Shown piece after piece: positions 6,326 to 13,213 of a stretch of DNA of 20,254 nt (its first letter is position 1; each line of letters opens with the position of its first letter). Under the pieces are notes generated by a model. That model was not told the origin of the DNA. It saw nothing but the letters and a program-made list of their open reading frames with translations, and did not search any database. Location: positions 1 through 20,254 of the IMG/VR virus record IMGVR_UViG_3300003629_000022. One strand, written 5' to 3'. The position numbers were made by a program, and so were the translations under genes. The DNA is from a virus.

Positions 6326-7600
6326 TTAGCTGTTGTTGATGATCTCGATGGCTGGGTCGCCGACGGCGCGGAACGTCACCGACGGGATGTAGTTCGTATC
6401 GCCCGCGCTTCTGGTGAAGTCGGGTGCGTCGACGAGTTCGACGTTGTGGGCGACGATCTGCTTGTCAGCGTTACTCGGGTCGCTTCCCGGTTCGCCGAAC
6501 GCATAGATCAAGTCGCCCGACACGTCGCGGAGGTGGGCTTTGATCTTGTCAGCGGTTTCGTAGGGGCCAGCCACGTCAGCGTCGAACTCCACGGTTCGCT
6601 GGCCGACATCGATCGCCTGCCGACGACTCTCGGCGACGGGCTCGCGGCTCTCGTCCAGCTCAACCGAGAGGTTGAGCGTGTGGAGTCGGGTGCCGATATC
6701 GCCGCCGTTCCACTCGGTTTGGGTCTCCAAAAACGTCGTGCCCGAGCCGCTGATGTCGCTGGCATGGTCGCCCTGGCCGGTCGGCGGCACGCCTTCGACG
6801 CTGTCGACGCCGTCGGTGTTGGTGCCGGTGAGCGGTTTTTGCAGCAACTCGGTGTCGATCGAACCCGAGCCGTCGTCGGTGCCGACTTGGATGTCGCCGG
6901 CGTGCTCGCCCTCGGCCCACACGGCGTCGATGTCTTCGAACGTGGTCGTTGTGACGACCGTGTTCGGATCGGAGCCGGGGAGTGTAACCGTCTCGGTCGT
7001 GGAGCCTCCCTCCGACTCGATGGTCACATCGATGGTGTCGTTTGAGTCCGTCGAGCGCACGACCAGCTCGGTGGACGCACTCGGCTGGTGGATGATATGC
7101 GGGCGGATCGTCGCCGCCGGGAGGCTGAGTTCTTGCGGGATCGCCTCCGCGGCCGAGGGGTCGCCATCGAGCGTCGCCGACGTGGGGGGGGCTCCGAGCA
7201 CGACGAGGAACTCCCGATAGCCCGCACCGTCCGCGCCGCCGCTCTGTACGTCTTGACGGGCAACGACCGTCAACGACGGGTAGTCGCCCTCGGGCAGCAC
7301 CATCGGATAGCCGATGGGGTCGGCGATGTTACCGTTGCTGTCCAGTGGGAAGTTGTACTGCGAGTAGTTGACCGTCAGGTCGGCTTCCTCGACCGAGCGG
7401 TACATCTCGATAAAGTCGCGGTATCCCAGCGAATCGGTGGCCTCTTTGCCGCCGTCGATGGTCGCCGAGAGTTCGTCGATCTCGCGGCTGAACGCCATCC
7501 ACTCGGGGTCTGTCGGTGGCTCCCCGACGGTCTGTTCTTCGGCCCATTCGATCCGCATATCCGCGAGTGCGGACTCAACACTGCCGTTTGCGTTACTCAT
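6326..7600 (-). CDS. Major tail tube protein with inserted beta domain
   Basis: A 424-residue protein forming the probable non-contractile tail tube. It lies just upstream of the chaperone gene and just after the terminator and 56-residue genes. The N-terminal 165 residues (VEEADLTVNYSQYNFPLDSN, GDYPSLTVVARQDVQ) and the C-terminal 140 residues (RLHTLNLSVELDESREPV, TVEFDADVAGPYETADKIKA, then NYIPSVTFRAVGDPAIEI) look like the split core of a tube protein. Residues about 175-255 form a Thr/Ser/Asp beta-rich block (STELVVRSTDSNDTIDVTIE), probably an Ig-like surface insertion, followed by a Gly-rich linker. The start is strongly supported by GGAGGA at 7609-7614. Tube identity is inferred from gene order and pattern. 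At more than twice the length of a minimal tube protein it is large for the role. Confidence 0.78.
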   Translation of the reverse strand: MSNANGSVESALADMRIEWAEEQTVGEPPTDPEWMAFSREIDELSATIDGGKEATDSLGYRDFIEMYRSVEEADLTVNYSQYNFPLDSNGNIADPIGYPMVLPEGDYPSLTVVARQDVQSGGADGAGYREFLVVLGAPPTSATLDGDPSAAEAIPQELSLPAATIRPHIIHQPSASTELVVRSTDSNDTIDVTIESEGGSTTETVTLPGSDPNTVVTTTTFEDIDAVWAEGEHAGDIQVGTDDGSGSIDTELLQKPLTGTNTDGVDSVEGVPPTGQGDHASDISGSGTTFLETQTEWNGGDIGTRLHTLNLSVELDESREPVAESRRQAIDVGQRTVEFDADVAGPYETADKIKAHLRDVSGDLIYAFGEPGSDPSNADKQIVAHNVELVDAPDFTRSAGDTNYIPSVTFRAVGDPAIEIINNS

Positions 7601-7763
7601 TGATTGTGTCCTCCATGATTGTGATCGTGTCTATCTCATCGGCCAGCCGTTCGCCGACTTCGGCCGAGACCGCTGCGGTGCCATCCGATGAAAAAACGGC
7701 TGGCTCGTCCATCCACGGGAGCTTGAGGCTCCGCGTGGCGTCATTGTTGCATGTGATTTGCAT
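7593..7763 (-). CDS. Small head-tail region protein, unknown (56 aa)
   Basis: A short gene read directly from the sequence: ATG at 7763, TAA at 7593-7595. The product begins MQITCNNDATRSLKLPWMDE and ends TITIMEDTINE. The second half has VSAEVGERLADEIDTITI, a pattern seen in small phage proteins that alternate a short beta unit with a V-(S/P)-x-E-x-(A/G)-x-x-L helix. The ATG is ten bases after the stop of the terminator gene. Its 3' end overlaps the tail tube start by eight bases (ATGAGTAA), so it is tightly placed in the operon. No other frame is better in this gap. Function is unknown. Confidence 0.7.
   Translation of the reverse strand: MQITCNNDATRSLKLPWMDEPAVFSSDGTAAVSAEVGERLADEIDTITIMEDTINE
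7609..7614 (-). promoter_or_regulatory. Strong Shine-Dalgarno of the tail tube gene
   Basis: GGAGGA on the minus strand, eight bases before the ATG at 7600. The surrounding GAGGACACAATC is repeated ahead of the small terminase start at 17365. It suggests independent strong initiation despite the overlap with the upstream stop. Confidence 0.65.
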
Positions 7764-7773
7764 CGCTCAAAAA

Positions 7774-8304
7774 TCAGGGATCGCGCACCCACGAGTAACG
7801 GATCTCGACCTGCGAGAGCCGCACCGGTGGGTCTTCGTCGTAATCAGTCGGCACATCGGGGCCGGGTTGGCTGCCGATCGTCTCGAAGTCGGTTTGCGGG
7901 GCGTCGGCGCGGCGTTGACAGACGGCCTCAACGGCGTCGGTCAGCTCGCCAACGATCGCGTCGGCATCGACAGCGTCGTAGGTCGCGGCGTCGCCGGTGT
8001 ACCCATCCTGATCGTCTTGGGCGCGGGCGGTCGCCAGCAGCGTGCCCTGTCGATTTTGGCCGGGGCCATCCGGCGTCATGAAGTCATACGTCGACTGCCC
8101 GCCCGAGGTTTCGTTGCTGTACTGGACAACCAGCGACGGATACACAGCCCCGACGTTGTCGATCTGTTTTGCGACCGGCAAAAACGCCTCGTCGTCGGGT
8201 TGGACGAGGAGATCGAATCCACGGGCGTCGGCGGGATCCCACTCGCCGAGCAACACCTCATCGATGAAGTATTGAGCCGGTTGGCTCGGGAGCGTCAAGC
8301 CCAT
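7774..8304 (-). CDS. Probable tail terminator / tail completion protein
   Basis: A 176-residue acidic protein encoded immediately before the 56-residue gene and the tube gene, where siphoviruses encode the tail terminator (the ring capping the tube at the head end). It starts MGLTLPSQPAQYFIDEVLLG with a ten-base overlap into the upstream gene. A long strand segment (AVYPSLVVQYSNETSGG), a variable linker, a helix (DADAIVGELTDAVEAVCQRR) and a final beta strand (RLSQVEIRYSWVRDP) give an alpha/beta order compatible with terminator folds. The role is inferred mostly from gene order. A minor tail protein is the alternative. Confidence 0.6.
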   Translation of the reverse strand: MGLTLPSQPAQYFIDEVLLGEWDPADARGFDLLVQPDDEAFLPVAKQIDNVGAVYPSLVVQYSNETSGGQSTYDFMTPDGPGQNRQGTLLATARAQDDQDGYTGDAATYDAVDADAIVGELTDAVEAVCQRRADAPQTDFETIGSQPGPDVPTDYDEDPPVRLSQVEIRYSWVRDP

Positions 8305-8693
8305 TGATCCACCTCATCGCAGCCGAGGGCGAGCAGGCCGTCCTGTTGGTCGTCGATGTCATCGATCACGTATTTGATGCCGTCGACGACGATCCCGGTC
8401 TCGGCCTCGCCGGTGTCGCCGGCGACGTTGAACTCAATGCCCACATCGTTGCTGACGTAGATCGTCAAGTCGGCGGTCTCGGTCGTGCCGCCGGGATCAA
8501 CATCGGGGCTTGTCGACGGCGGATCGAGTGCGGCGTCGATGGTCGTCGTTGGTTCGTCTGGGTAGCCGACAGAGTACCCCTCACCGGCTTCGTAGGTCTC
8601 GGTTGGCTGGTAGACATCGACGGTGTCCTCGTAGCCGAGGGCCTCAAGCGTGCGGCCAGCCGAGCCGGCGAAGCGTTGCCATTGATCTGTCAT
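8295..8693 (-). CDS. Probable head closure / head-tail joining protein
   Basis: A 132-residue protein starting MTDQWQRFAGSAGRTLEALG with an ATGA overlap (8690-8693). After a short helix comes a beta-rich body: TVDVYQPTETYEAGEG, TADLTIYVSNDVGIEF, then ETGIVVDGIKYVIDDIDDQQ and ALGCDEVDQW. A small barrel with V-x-G-x-x-Y-x-(V/I)-x-x-(V/I) near the end is typical of phage head closure proteins of the SPP1 gp16 / HK97 connector kind. It sits between the gp10-like gene and the terminator. The assignment rests on pattern and location. Confidence 0.58.
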   Translation of the reverse strand: MTDQWQRFAGSAGRTLEALGYEDTVDVYQPTETYEAGEGYSVGYPDEPTTTIDAALDPPSTSPDVDPGGTTETADLTIYVSNDVGIEFNVAGDTGEAETGIVVDGIKYVIDDIDDQQDGLLALGCDEVDQWA

Positions 8694-9181
8694 ATATCAA
8701 CCTCGATGTCGGCATCGACCAGTGCTTTCCCGGCCGTCGGCGGTGCAGGCGAGTCGCTCGTAAAGCCGCTAAACTCATCCTCGCCGGGTAACACGTCAGG
8801 CCCGGCGTCGGGCACGGCGACGACGCTGGCCCGCAGGGTGCCGGTGTCGATCAGGCCCTTGCGGGTGATGATCTCCTTTATCCGGCGTTCCAGGGCGAGG
8901 GCCGTGGCAGCGACAACCTGATCGACGCTGTTGAGTGCGGCGACTGTGGTCTCGGTATGCTCGCGGATGAAGTCCTCAACGCCTTTTGCTCGCAACTCAC
9001 CCAGCGCGGGCCGAAAGAACGGTTTGGGGTCCATGTCGCTGGTGCCCAGCTCCAGAAAGATGCTGTACTCAACGGCTGTCCCGACGAGCCACGAGGTGTC
9101 GCTGTCGAGATCTTCCTCTAAGTCGTTGAGTGATTCGATGACGTTCTGGAGGCCTTCGAGTTCGAGATCGAAGTCAGCCAT
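8690..9181 (-). CDS. HK97 gp10-like head-tail/minor structural protein with reordered motifs
   Basis: A 163-residue protein whose ATG overlaps the upstream TAA by one base (TAATG). Two hallmark segments of the HK97 gp10-like family are visible: VEYSIFLELGTSDMDPKPFF followed by RPAL (about residues 37-60) and GLIDTGTLRASV (about 109-120). In the usual family order the DTG-x-L-x-x-S segment precedes the E-x-GT...P-x-P-F segment; here the order is reversed, with a helix (ALALERRIKEIITRK) between them. This could be a circularly permuted member or a related family. The C-terminus is Pro/Asp-rich. It probably works at the head-tail junction, as its neighbours suggest. Confidence 0.7.
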   Translation of the reverse strand: MADFDLELEGLQNVIESLNDLEEDLDSDTSWLVGTAVEYSIFLELGTSDMDPKPFFRPALGELRAKGVEDFIREHTETTVAALNSVDQVVAATALALERRIKEIITRKGLIDTGTLRASVVAVPDAGPDVLPGEDEFSGFTSDSPAPPTAGKALVDADIEVDI

Positions 9182-9522
9182 TACGTTGAAAGCGTGAACT
9201 TCTCGGCTTCGATGCTCTCGGCGACCAACCCCGTCGGATCTAACCGCTTCGCGCGGTCAAGGTAGGCCGTTTCGCTGCGACCTTCGCCGTAGCTTCCAGA
9301 GCGAGCTGCCCCCGACTGGTCGGTAAACCGCGGGTACTGCGCGCACATCATGTGCTGTGTCAGCAGCGTTTCGATCTGTGTGAGCCGCTTGTCACTGGCC
9401 GAACTCGCTTGCTCCACGTCGTCGACGATCAGCGACGCCTGCGTGATCCATTGCTCAACCTCGGGATCGGAGGCGTCGGCGTCGAACGTCGTGAGCACGG
9501 TGCTCGGATCGGTGCGTGTCAT
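9181..9522 (-). CDS. Head-tail adaptor (gp6-like connector)
   Basis: A 113-residue protein. I place the start at ATG 9522, which overlaps the TGA of the small zinc-finger gene, rather than at an in-frame ATG 23 codons upstream that lies inside that gene. It reads MTRTDPSTVLTTFDADASDP, then a helix (EVEQWITQASLIVDDVEQAS), LTQIETLLTQHMMCAQYPRF, and ends with SETAYLDRAKRLDPTG. A short helical protein made of an N-terminal disordered arm, a helix, a T-x-H-x-x-x helix and a loop, encoded soon after the capsid gene, is typical of ring adaptors that bind the portal. Family membership is inferred. Confidence 0.68.
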   Translation of the reverse strand: MTRTDPSTVLTTFDADASDPEVEQWITQASLIVDDVEQASSASDKRLTQIETLLTQHMMCAQYPRFTDQSGAARSGSYGEGRSETAYLDRAKRLDPTGLVAESIEAEKFTLST

Positions 9523-9692
9523 GACTCTGGCCCATCGCAGTGCGGTTTGTGAGAGCTGACCTGCGCGAACCACTCGCCGCAGGTCGGGCACTGTTCTTTC
9601 GGTTCGATGTCGCCGAGTTCTTCAAGCAGGCGGATGATGCGTAGCCGCTGGCCTTCGGCGCGGGCGGCACGACGGCGGCGGCTGTTCGGCAT
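9519..9692 (-). CDS. Small C2HC zinc-finger protein (57 aa)
   Basis: A short gene read directly from the sequence between the capsid and adaptor genes. ATG 9692 lies three bases after the capsid stop, and its TGA overlaps the adaptor ATG (ATGA). The N-terminus is very basic (MPNSRRRRAARAEGQRLRII). A helix (RLLEELGDIE) precedes a compact metal-binding motif: C35-x2-C38-x9-H48-x3-C52 (CPTCGEWFAQVSSHKPHC). The arginine arm and zinc finger suggest nucleic acid or protein binding. It is unusual to find this between major capsid and connector genes. The function is not known. Confidence 0.78.
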   Translation of the reverse strand: MPNSRRRRAARAEGQRLRIIRLLEELGDIEPKEQCPTCGEWFAQVSSHKPHCDGPES

Positions 9693-9695
9693 CAG

Positions 9696-10499
9696 TTAAC
9701 CCTCAACTTCGATCGCCGCTTCGGGTTTGATCGCCTTGTAGCCCTTGCGGGTCTTGACCTTGTAGCGATCGGTGTCGCTCTCGAAGTCGCTGTCCTCCTC
9801 GGACTCGATGTCGGTGAACGTCGCTTCGTAGCCGTACCGGTCGGAGTCGACGAGGATCGCGTTGTGGTCGGTGAGTTCGCCAGCCGTCGAGAACATGAAG
9901 TCCAGCCCGGCGAACGCACCGAACTGCCCCGTGGTGACGGCCTCGTCGGTGAGATCCGTCCCACGCTCGGCGAGGTAGGTGAGGATGTCCTGCTTGCCCC
10001 GCGGGCCGAAAAAGGCGATGTCCGGCGATGCGTTGTTCTCTTCGAGCGTGGCGACACCCTCCTGGATGTCGTCGTAGGCCATGTCGTCGTCAGCGTTGTC
10101 GCTGACGGGCGACCCACTGGCGAGGTTCGCCGAGAGTTCTTGGTAGGCGAGCCCATCGAGGAACTCAGCCATCTCGCGGGCGGCGAGGTCGACGTGATCG
10201 TTGACGAGATCGAAGACGTTGTCCATCACGTCCTCCTCGGGCACCTCGATCATGACGCCGTACTTCTGCCGGTCGATGGCGACCTTCTCGTACTCCTCGC
10301 GGGTCGTCGGGTAGTCCGCGCCCGGTTCGATCGCCGACGGTTCGGCCATCGCGTCCGCGGGGTCGGGCACTTTGATCGTGTTGCTGTTGACGCTCGTGGC
10401 GTCAAGGCCACGGAACGCATCTCGGAAGACCAGCTGCTCTTGCAGCCGCTCTTCGACCATTCCTCGAACTGCTTCCTGGCTGATGACTTGGGTAGACAT
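9696..10499 (-). CDS. Major capsid protein, HK97 fold
   Basis: A 267-residue protein following the scaffold and decoration genes, the classic place of the major capsid protein. It begins MSTQVISQEAVRGMVEERLQ. The spine-helix region is VPEEDVMDNVFDLVNDHVDL followed by AAREMAEFLDGLAY, and the E-loop region is IKVPDPADAMAEPSAIEPGA. Then come the helix and strand of the A domain (DDIQEGVATLEENNASPDIA, FFGPRGKQDILTYLAERG), a GLDFMFSTAGEL turn, and a C-terminal strand (YKVKTRKGYKAIKPEAAIEV). The order matches HK97-type capsid proteins. There is no N-terminal delta domain, consistent with a separate scaffold. An AGGA motif lies seven bases before the start. The product is highly acidic, as in halophilic virions. 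Confidence 0.9.
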   Translation of the reverse strand: MSTQVISQEAVRGMVEERLQEQLVFRDAFRGLDATSVNSNTIKVPDPADAMAEPSAIEPGADYPTTREEYEKVAIDRQKYGVMIEVPEEDVMDNVFDLVNDHVDLAAREMAEFLDGLAYQELSANLASGSPVSDNADDDMAYDDIQEGVATLEENNASPDIAFFGPRGKQDILTYLAERGTDLTDEAVTTGQFGAFAGLDFMFSTAGELTDHNAILVDSDRYGYEATFTDIESEEDSDFESDTDRYKVKTRKGYKAIKPEAAIEVEG

Positions 10500-10506
10500 G
10501 TGTGTG

Positions 10507-10510
10507 TCCT
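10507..10510 (-). promoter_or_regulatory. Weak Shine-Dalgarno of the capsid gene
   Basis: AGGA within AGGACACACACATG, seven bases before the ATG at 10499, in the 21-base spacer after the decoration gene. It resembles the AGGACACAATC module at the tail tube and small terminase starts. Confidence 0.4.
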
Positions 10511-10520
10511 GTGTGCGTCC

Positions 10521-10931
10521 TTAGTTGAGGAGGTGGACGGGAGCCTCGTCGCCGCTGGCGTAGTCTTCGCCGCCGTCTTCGCCGCCGCCGTAGCCGACGA
10601 TGGCGACCGGGTTCGGCGATCCGTCGCCGCTGTTGGCCGCGCGGAGCTGGCCGCCGTCGATGCCGACCGCATCGCCCGGCGAGACCGTCTCACCGGCCTC
10701 GTAGGTGACGGTGCCGTCAACGGGTACGCCAGCGTGCCCGGCGGGGATCGACTCTGCCGTCGAGAGGCCAGCCGCGTCGCCTTCGTCGGTGATCGCTGCA
10801 TAGCCGTCGGAGCCACTGGCGAGTTCGCCGTCAGTGGCCGACGGCCCGAGTTCGGTACCTGCACCGACGCCGCCCGCCACCGCAGCGAGCACGACGCCGT
10901 CGATGATCTCTTGTCCTGCGTTGAGTGTCAT
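10521..10931 (-). CDS. Capsid decoration protein (DUF2190-like)
   Basis: A 136-residue, very acidic Gly/Ala-rich protein directly before the major capsid gene, where decoration or head-stabilising proteins are encoded. Its core has AGVPVDGTVTYEAGETVSPG, DAVGIDGGQLR and PNPVAIVGYGG, the beta-barrel pattern of small decoration proteins in which a strand leads into a G-D-x-V turn. It ends EDYASGDEAPVHLLN, similar to the closing strand (G-D-x-x-x-V-x-L) of that family. The ATG at 10931 follows GGAGG (10940-10944) at a spacing of eight bases, suggesting abundant translation. Its role would be to bind the capsid surface after expansion. The assignment comes from pattern and position. Confidence 0.75.
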   Translation of the reverse strand: MTLNAGQEIIDGVVLAAVAGGVGAGTELGPSATDGELASGSDGYAAITDEGDAAGLSTAESIPAGHAGVPVDGTVTYEAGETVSPGDAVGIDGGQLRAANSGDGSPNPVAIVGYGGGEDGGEDYASGDEAPVHLLN

Positions 10932-10934
10932 GCG

Positions 10935-12287
10935 TTAGGCCTCCGCTTCGAGGATGGTGTCGGGATCCTCACCCGTCTTCTCAGCGACGAGTTCCGCGCG
11001 TCGCTGTCGTTCGTGCTTTGCGACGCCGCCCTTGCCGGCGAGATCGGCGATGACCTCGCGATGGTCGGCGACCTCGGCCTGCTCGCTCTCCGAGAGTTCC
11101 GCCTCGCTGGTGTCGGTCTCACCGCCGCCCGACTGCACGGCCGGCTCGGTGTCGGCCAGCGTGGCCGACTCGGTCTCCTCGACCTTCTCGCGGAGTTCGG
11201 CGACCGAGTACCGCTCGGCGAACTCGTCGGCGTCGAGAATGGTGTCGCCGGCGGCGAGGGCTTCGGCGTAGGCCTGTGCCACGTCGGCACGCTCCTCCTG
11301 TAGCTGTTCGACCTGAGATTCGAGTTCCGCGATCTGCTCCTGCTTCTCTTGGAGCGTCGCGCGCAGCTCGCTCTCCTGCGTGTCGTTGTTGTCGTCTTCG
11401 TCGCTCATGTGTTGAGAGTCGTCTGTTGGTTCGTCGCCTGTGCTGTCCGCCGGCTCGCCGCCGGTCGACACCTCGGACGGCCCGCTCTCGGGACTTACGT
11501 CGTCATCGGTGTCACCACCCGCGGCGGCCATCGCCTCCTCAGGGGCATCCTCCCACGCGCCGAGGATCTCGCTGGCCGACTTGACCACGACGCCGTCGTC
11601 GTAGCCAGCCTCAGGGCCAACGTAGTCATCGAGTTTGTAGGCAGCCTCGTCCTCGGTCGCCTCGCGGGTCACGTCGGCACCGCTTGCCGAGACTGACTCG
11701 CCGGGTTCGGTAACCACGTCGGCGACGCGGCCCGAGCCTGGCGACGCCGAGGTCTCCCAGCGGATGAGATCGCCTTCGGCAAACTCAGCATCGGCGAGTG
11801 CCGCGCGGATGTCGGCCGCTGACAGCGCGGCCTGCTCGCCAGCTTCGGCCGACGCCGAGGCCGACGCACCGCGCTGGACGATCGCCATACCCGTGAACTC
11901 GATGTCGGAGACGAGCATGGCCTCACCGCGCGGCGTGTCGGCCGTCCCAGCCGAAGCGTGGTTGGCTTCGATAGAGACTTCGAGATTCGCCGCGTCGAAG
12001 TTCTCGGCGAGTTTTTCGTCGGTGACTTCGGCCTCATACAGCACGGCCTGCTGTTCCTCACTCCACCCGGCAGCCGTGACACGACCGACCGTCTGTTCGC
12101 TGTGGAGGAGGTTCGGCTCGGTACCCTCAAGCGACGCCGCCGCCGCTTTGAGTTCGTCAGCCGGCCACTTTTTGAGGCCGTGGAGGCCGTGGGTTACATC
12201 GCCGGCTGCGATGGCGACGCCGCTGATTGTCGCCCCAGAGTCGGCGAGGTGTGCGTTTCGACTGTTGATGGTAGCAACTGATGTCAT
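10935..12287 (-). CDS. Prohead protease with barrel domain and C-terminal scaffold
   Basis: A 450-residue fusion starting at ATG 12287, seven bases after the upstream stop (an in-frame upstream extension overlaps the previous gene and is not halophile-like). Residues 1-140 resemble S78/U35-type prohead serine proteases: LLH at 60-62 (candidate catalytic His62), LEVSIEANH at 102-110 (candidate Ser105) and DIEFTGMAIVQRGAS closing the fold. Residues 168-245 (EGDLIRWETSASPGSGRVAD ... VVVKSASEI) look like a small Tudor/SH3-type barrel of the DUF2945 kind. A disordered acidic linker leads to a coiled-coil scaffold (about 304-340) and a basic end (KHERQRRAELVAEKTG). An in-frame ATG at 11408 (Met294) could give a 157-residue scaffold alone. 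The protein would shape the prohead and then cleave it out. Confidence 0.82.
   Translation of the reverse strand: MTSVATINSRNAHLADSGATISGVAIAAGDVTHGLHGLKKWPADELKAAAASLEGTEPNLLHSEQTVGRVTAAGWSEEQQAVLYEAEVTDEKLAENFDAANLEVSIEANHASAGTADTPRGEAMLVSDIEFTGMAIVQRGASASASAEAGEQAALSAADIRAALADAEFAEGDLIRWETSASPGSGRVADVVTEPGESVSASGADVTREATEDEAAYKLDDYVGPEAGYDDGVVVKSASEILGAWEDAPEEAMAAAGGDTDDDVSPESGPSEVSTGGEPADSTGDEPTDDSQHMSDEDDNNDTQESELRATLQEKQEQIAELESQVEQLQEERADVAQAYAEALAAGDTILDADEFAERYSVAELREKVEETESATLADTEPAVQSGGGETDTSEAELSESEQAEVADHREVIADLAGKGGVAKHERQRRAELVAEKTGEDPDTILEAEA
10940..10944 (-). promoter_or_regulatory. Shine-Dalgarno of the decoration gene
   Basis: GGAGG on the minus strand, eight bases before the ATG at 10931 and inside the last codons of the protease/scaffold gene. 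It supports the start and high expression. Confidence 0.6.
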
Positions 12288-12294
12288 GGGTTGA

Positions 12295-13212
12295 TCATTG
12301 GATGACTGGTAAGATCGCGCACCGGCACTGAGGATGCACAGGAGGTTTGATAGGATACTCACCTTCAAGATGGTCGGGTTCGGAATCCGAACTCTCGAAG
12401 GTAAACGTCCCCTCGCGCATCTCGTTGATGGCGTACTCGGAAGCCTCGATCGACTCGCAGATTGGGCAGACGCGATCGTCGTCAGCGGTTGCGAACTCCC
12501 CCGATACCGAGACGCCATCGACGCCAGCGCGCTCGTAGCGATCCAGCGTACTCGTTGAGTATGAGTTGATGACCTCGGTGCGTGCCAGCACTTCGGCCTG
12601 GGTGTGTTGGATCGTCCTGACTTCTTTCGTCAGGCTGCGGGCCATCTTTCGGGGGTTGATCCCTTCGGCCAACCCCTCAGTCAGCACGTCGCGAACGGCG
12701 TCGGCCGCGTCTTCGTTGACCGACTGGAGGTTCTCGTAGGTTCGCGTGTAGAGCCGGCGGAGTTGTCGCTGGGGTACGCCGAGGTTGAAGATCTCCTCGA
12801 CGGCCTCCGCGGAGACGCCCGCGTTCTGCAGCCGTTGGGTGCCGTTCTCCCAGCCCTGTTTGTAACTCGCACGGATATAGGTCGCCGACCAGTGTTCGCC
12901 GTTGCGAACGGCCTTGCGCTCGATCGGTTCGAGCAACTCCTCGTCAAGTCGCTCGCGGAGCCAGCGAACGAACGCTTGCGTCTTGCCCTCACGACTTGAG
13001 AACCGCTCAATGTCCTCGCCGTCGACAAGCGTGGCGTCCTGGGCGAGATGCAGCCTGTCCTCGTCATAACCGACGAGCTTGCGGATCAGTCCACGAACCG
13101 TCTTGAACCGTTGGCGGATGGTTTTCAGGAACCGCTCGCGGATGCCCGTCGTGTTGGTCGGGTCAGTCGAGAGTTGCCGCAGGTGGGCGTGGTGATTATG
13201 GCTGTGTGGCAT
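12295..13212 (-). CDS. Minor head protein, Mu gpF / SPP1 gp7-like
   Basis: A 305-residue protein encoded after the portal gene. I choose ATG 13212 because AGGTGG (13218-13223) is five bases ahead and the portal TAA is one base away; a GTG at 13221 would add three residues. The N-terminus is His-rich (MPHSHNHHAH). The C-terminal third carries the hallmark gpF-like region: QHTQAEVLARTEVINSYSTS, then GEFATADDDRVCPICESIEA (Cys249, Cys252) and PPVHPQCRCAILPV (His293, Cys296, Cys298). The Cys/His set probably binds zinc. The family is a minor head component found next to the portal and is thought to assist DNA packaging or ejection. Length and position agree with the family. Confidence 0.87.
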   Translation of the reverse strand: MPHSHNHHAHLRQLSTDPTNTTGIRERFLKTIRQRFKTVRGLIRKLVGYDEDRLHLAQDATLVDGEDIERFSSREGKTQAFVRWLRERLDEELLEPIERKAVRNGEHWSATYIRASYKQGWENGTQRLQNAGVSAEAVEEIFNLGVPQRQLRRLYTRTYENLQSVNEDAADAVRDVLTEGLAEGINPRKMARSLTKEVRTIQHTQAEVLARTEVINSYSTSTLDRYERAGVDGVSVSGEFATADDDRVCPICESIEASEYAINEMREGTFTFESSDSEPDHLEGEYPIKPPVHPQCRCAILPVIQ

Positions 13213-13213
13213 C

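Noticed and set aside
7516-8307. 263-codon plus-strand frame
   Set aside because: Antisense to the tube start, the 56-residue gene and the terminator gene, with Arg/Val/Gly-rich shadow composition and no motif.
9523-9591. Longer start for the adaptor protein
   Set aside because: The extra 23 residues lie within the zinc-finger gene; the ATGA overlap at 9519-9522 is the junction type used throughout.
9864-11303. 479-codon open frame on the plus strand
   Set aside because: It is the mirror of the capsid, decoration and scaffold genes. Its Val/Arg-rich, repetitive composition and lack of any family pattern mark it as an antisense shadow in GC-rich DNA.
12288-12518. 77-residue N-terminal extension of the prohead protease
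   Set aside because: It overlaps the minor head gene in another frame and is Ser/Arg-rich. ATG 12287, seven bases after the upstream stop, gives the normal protease start.
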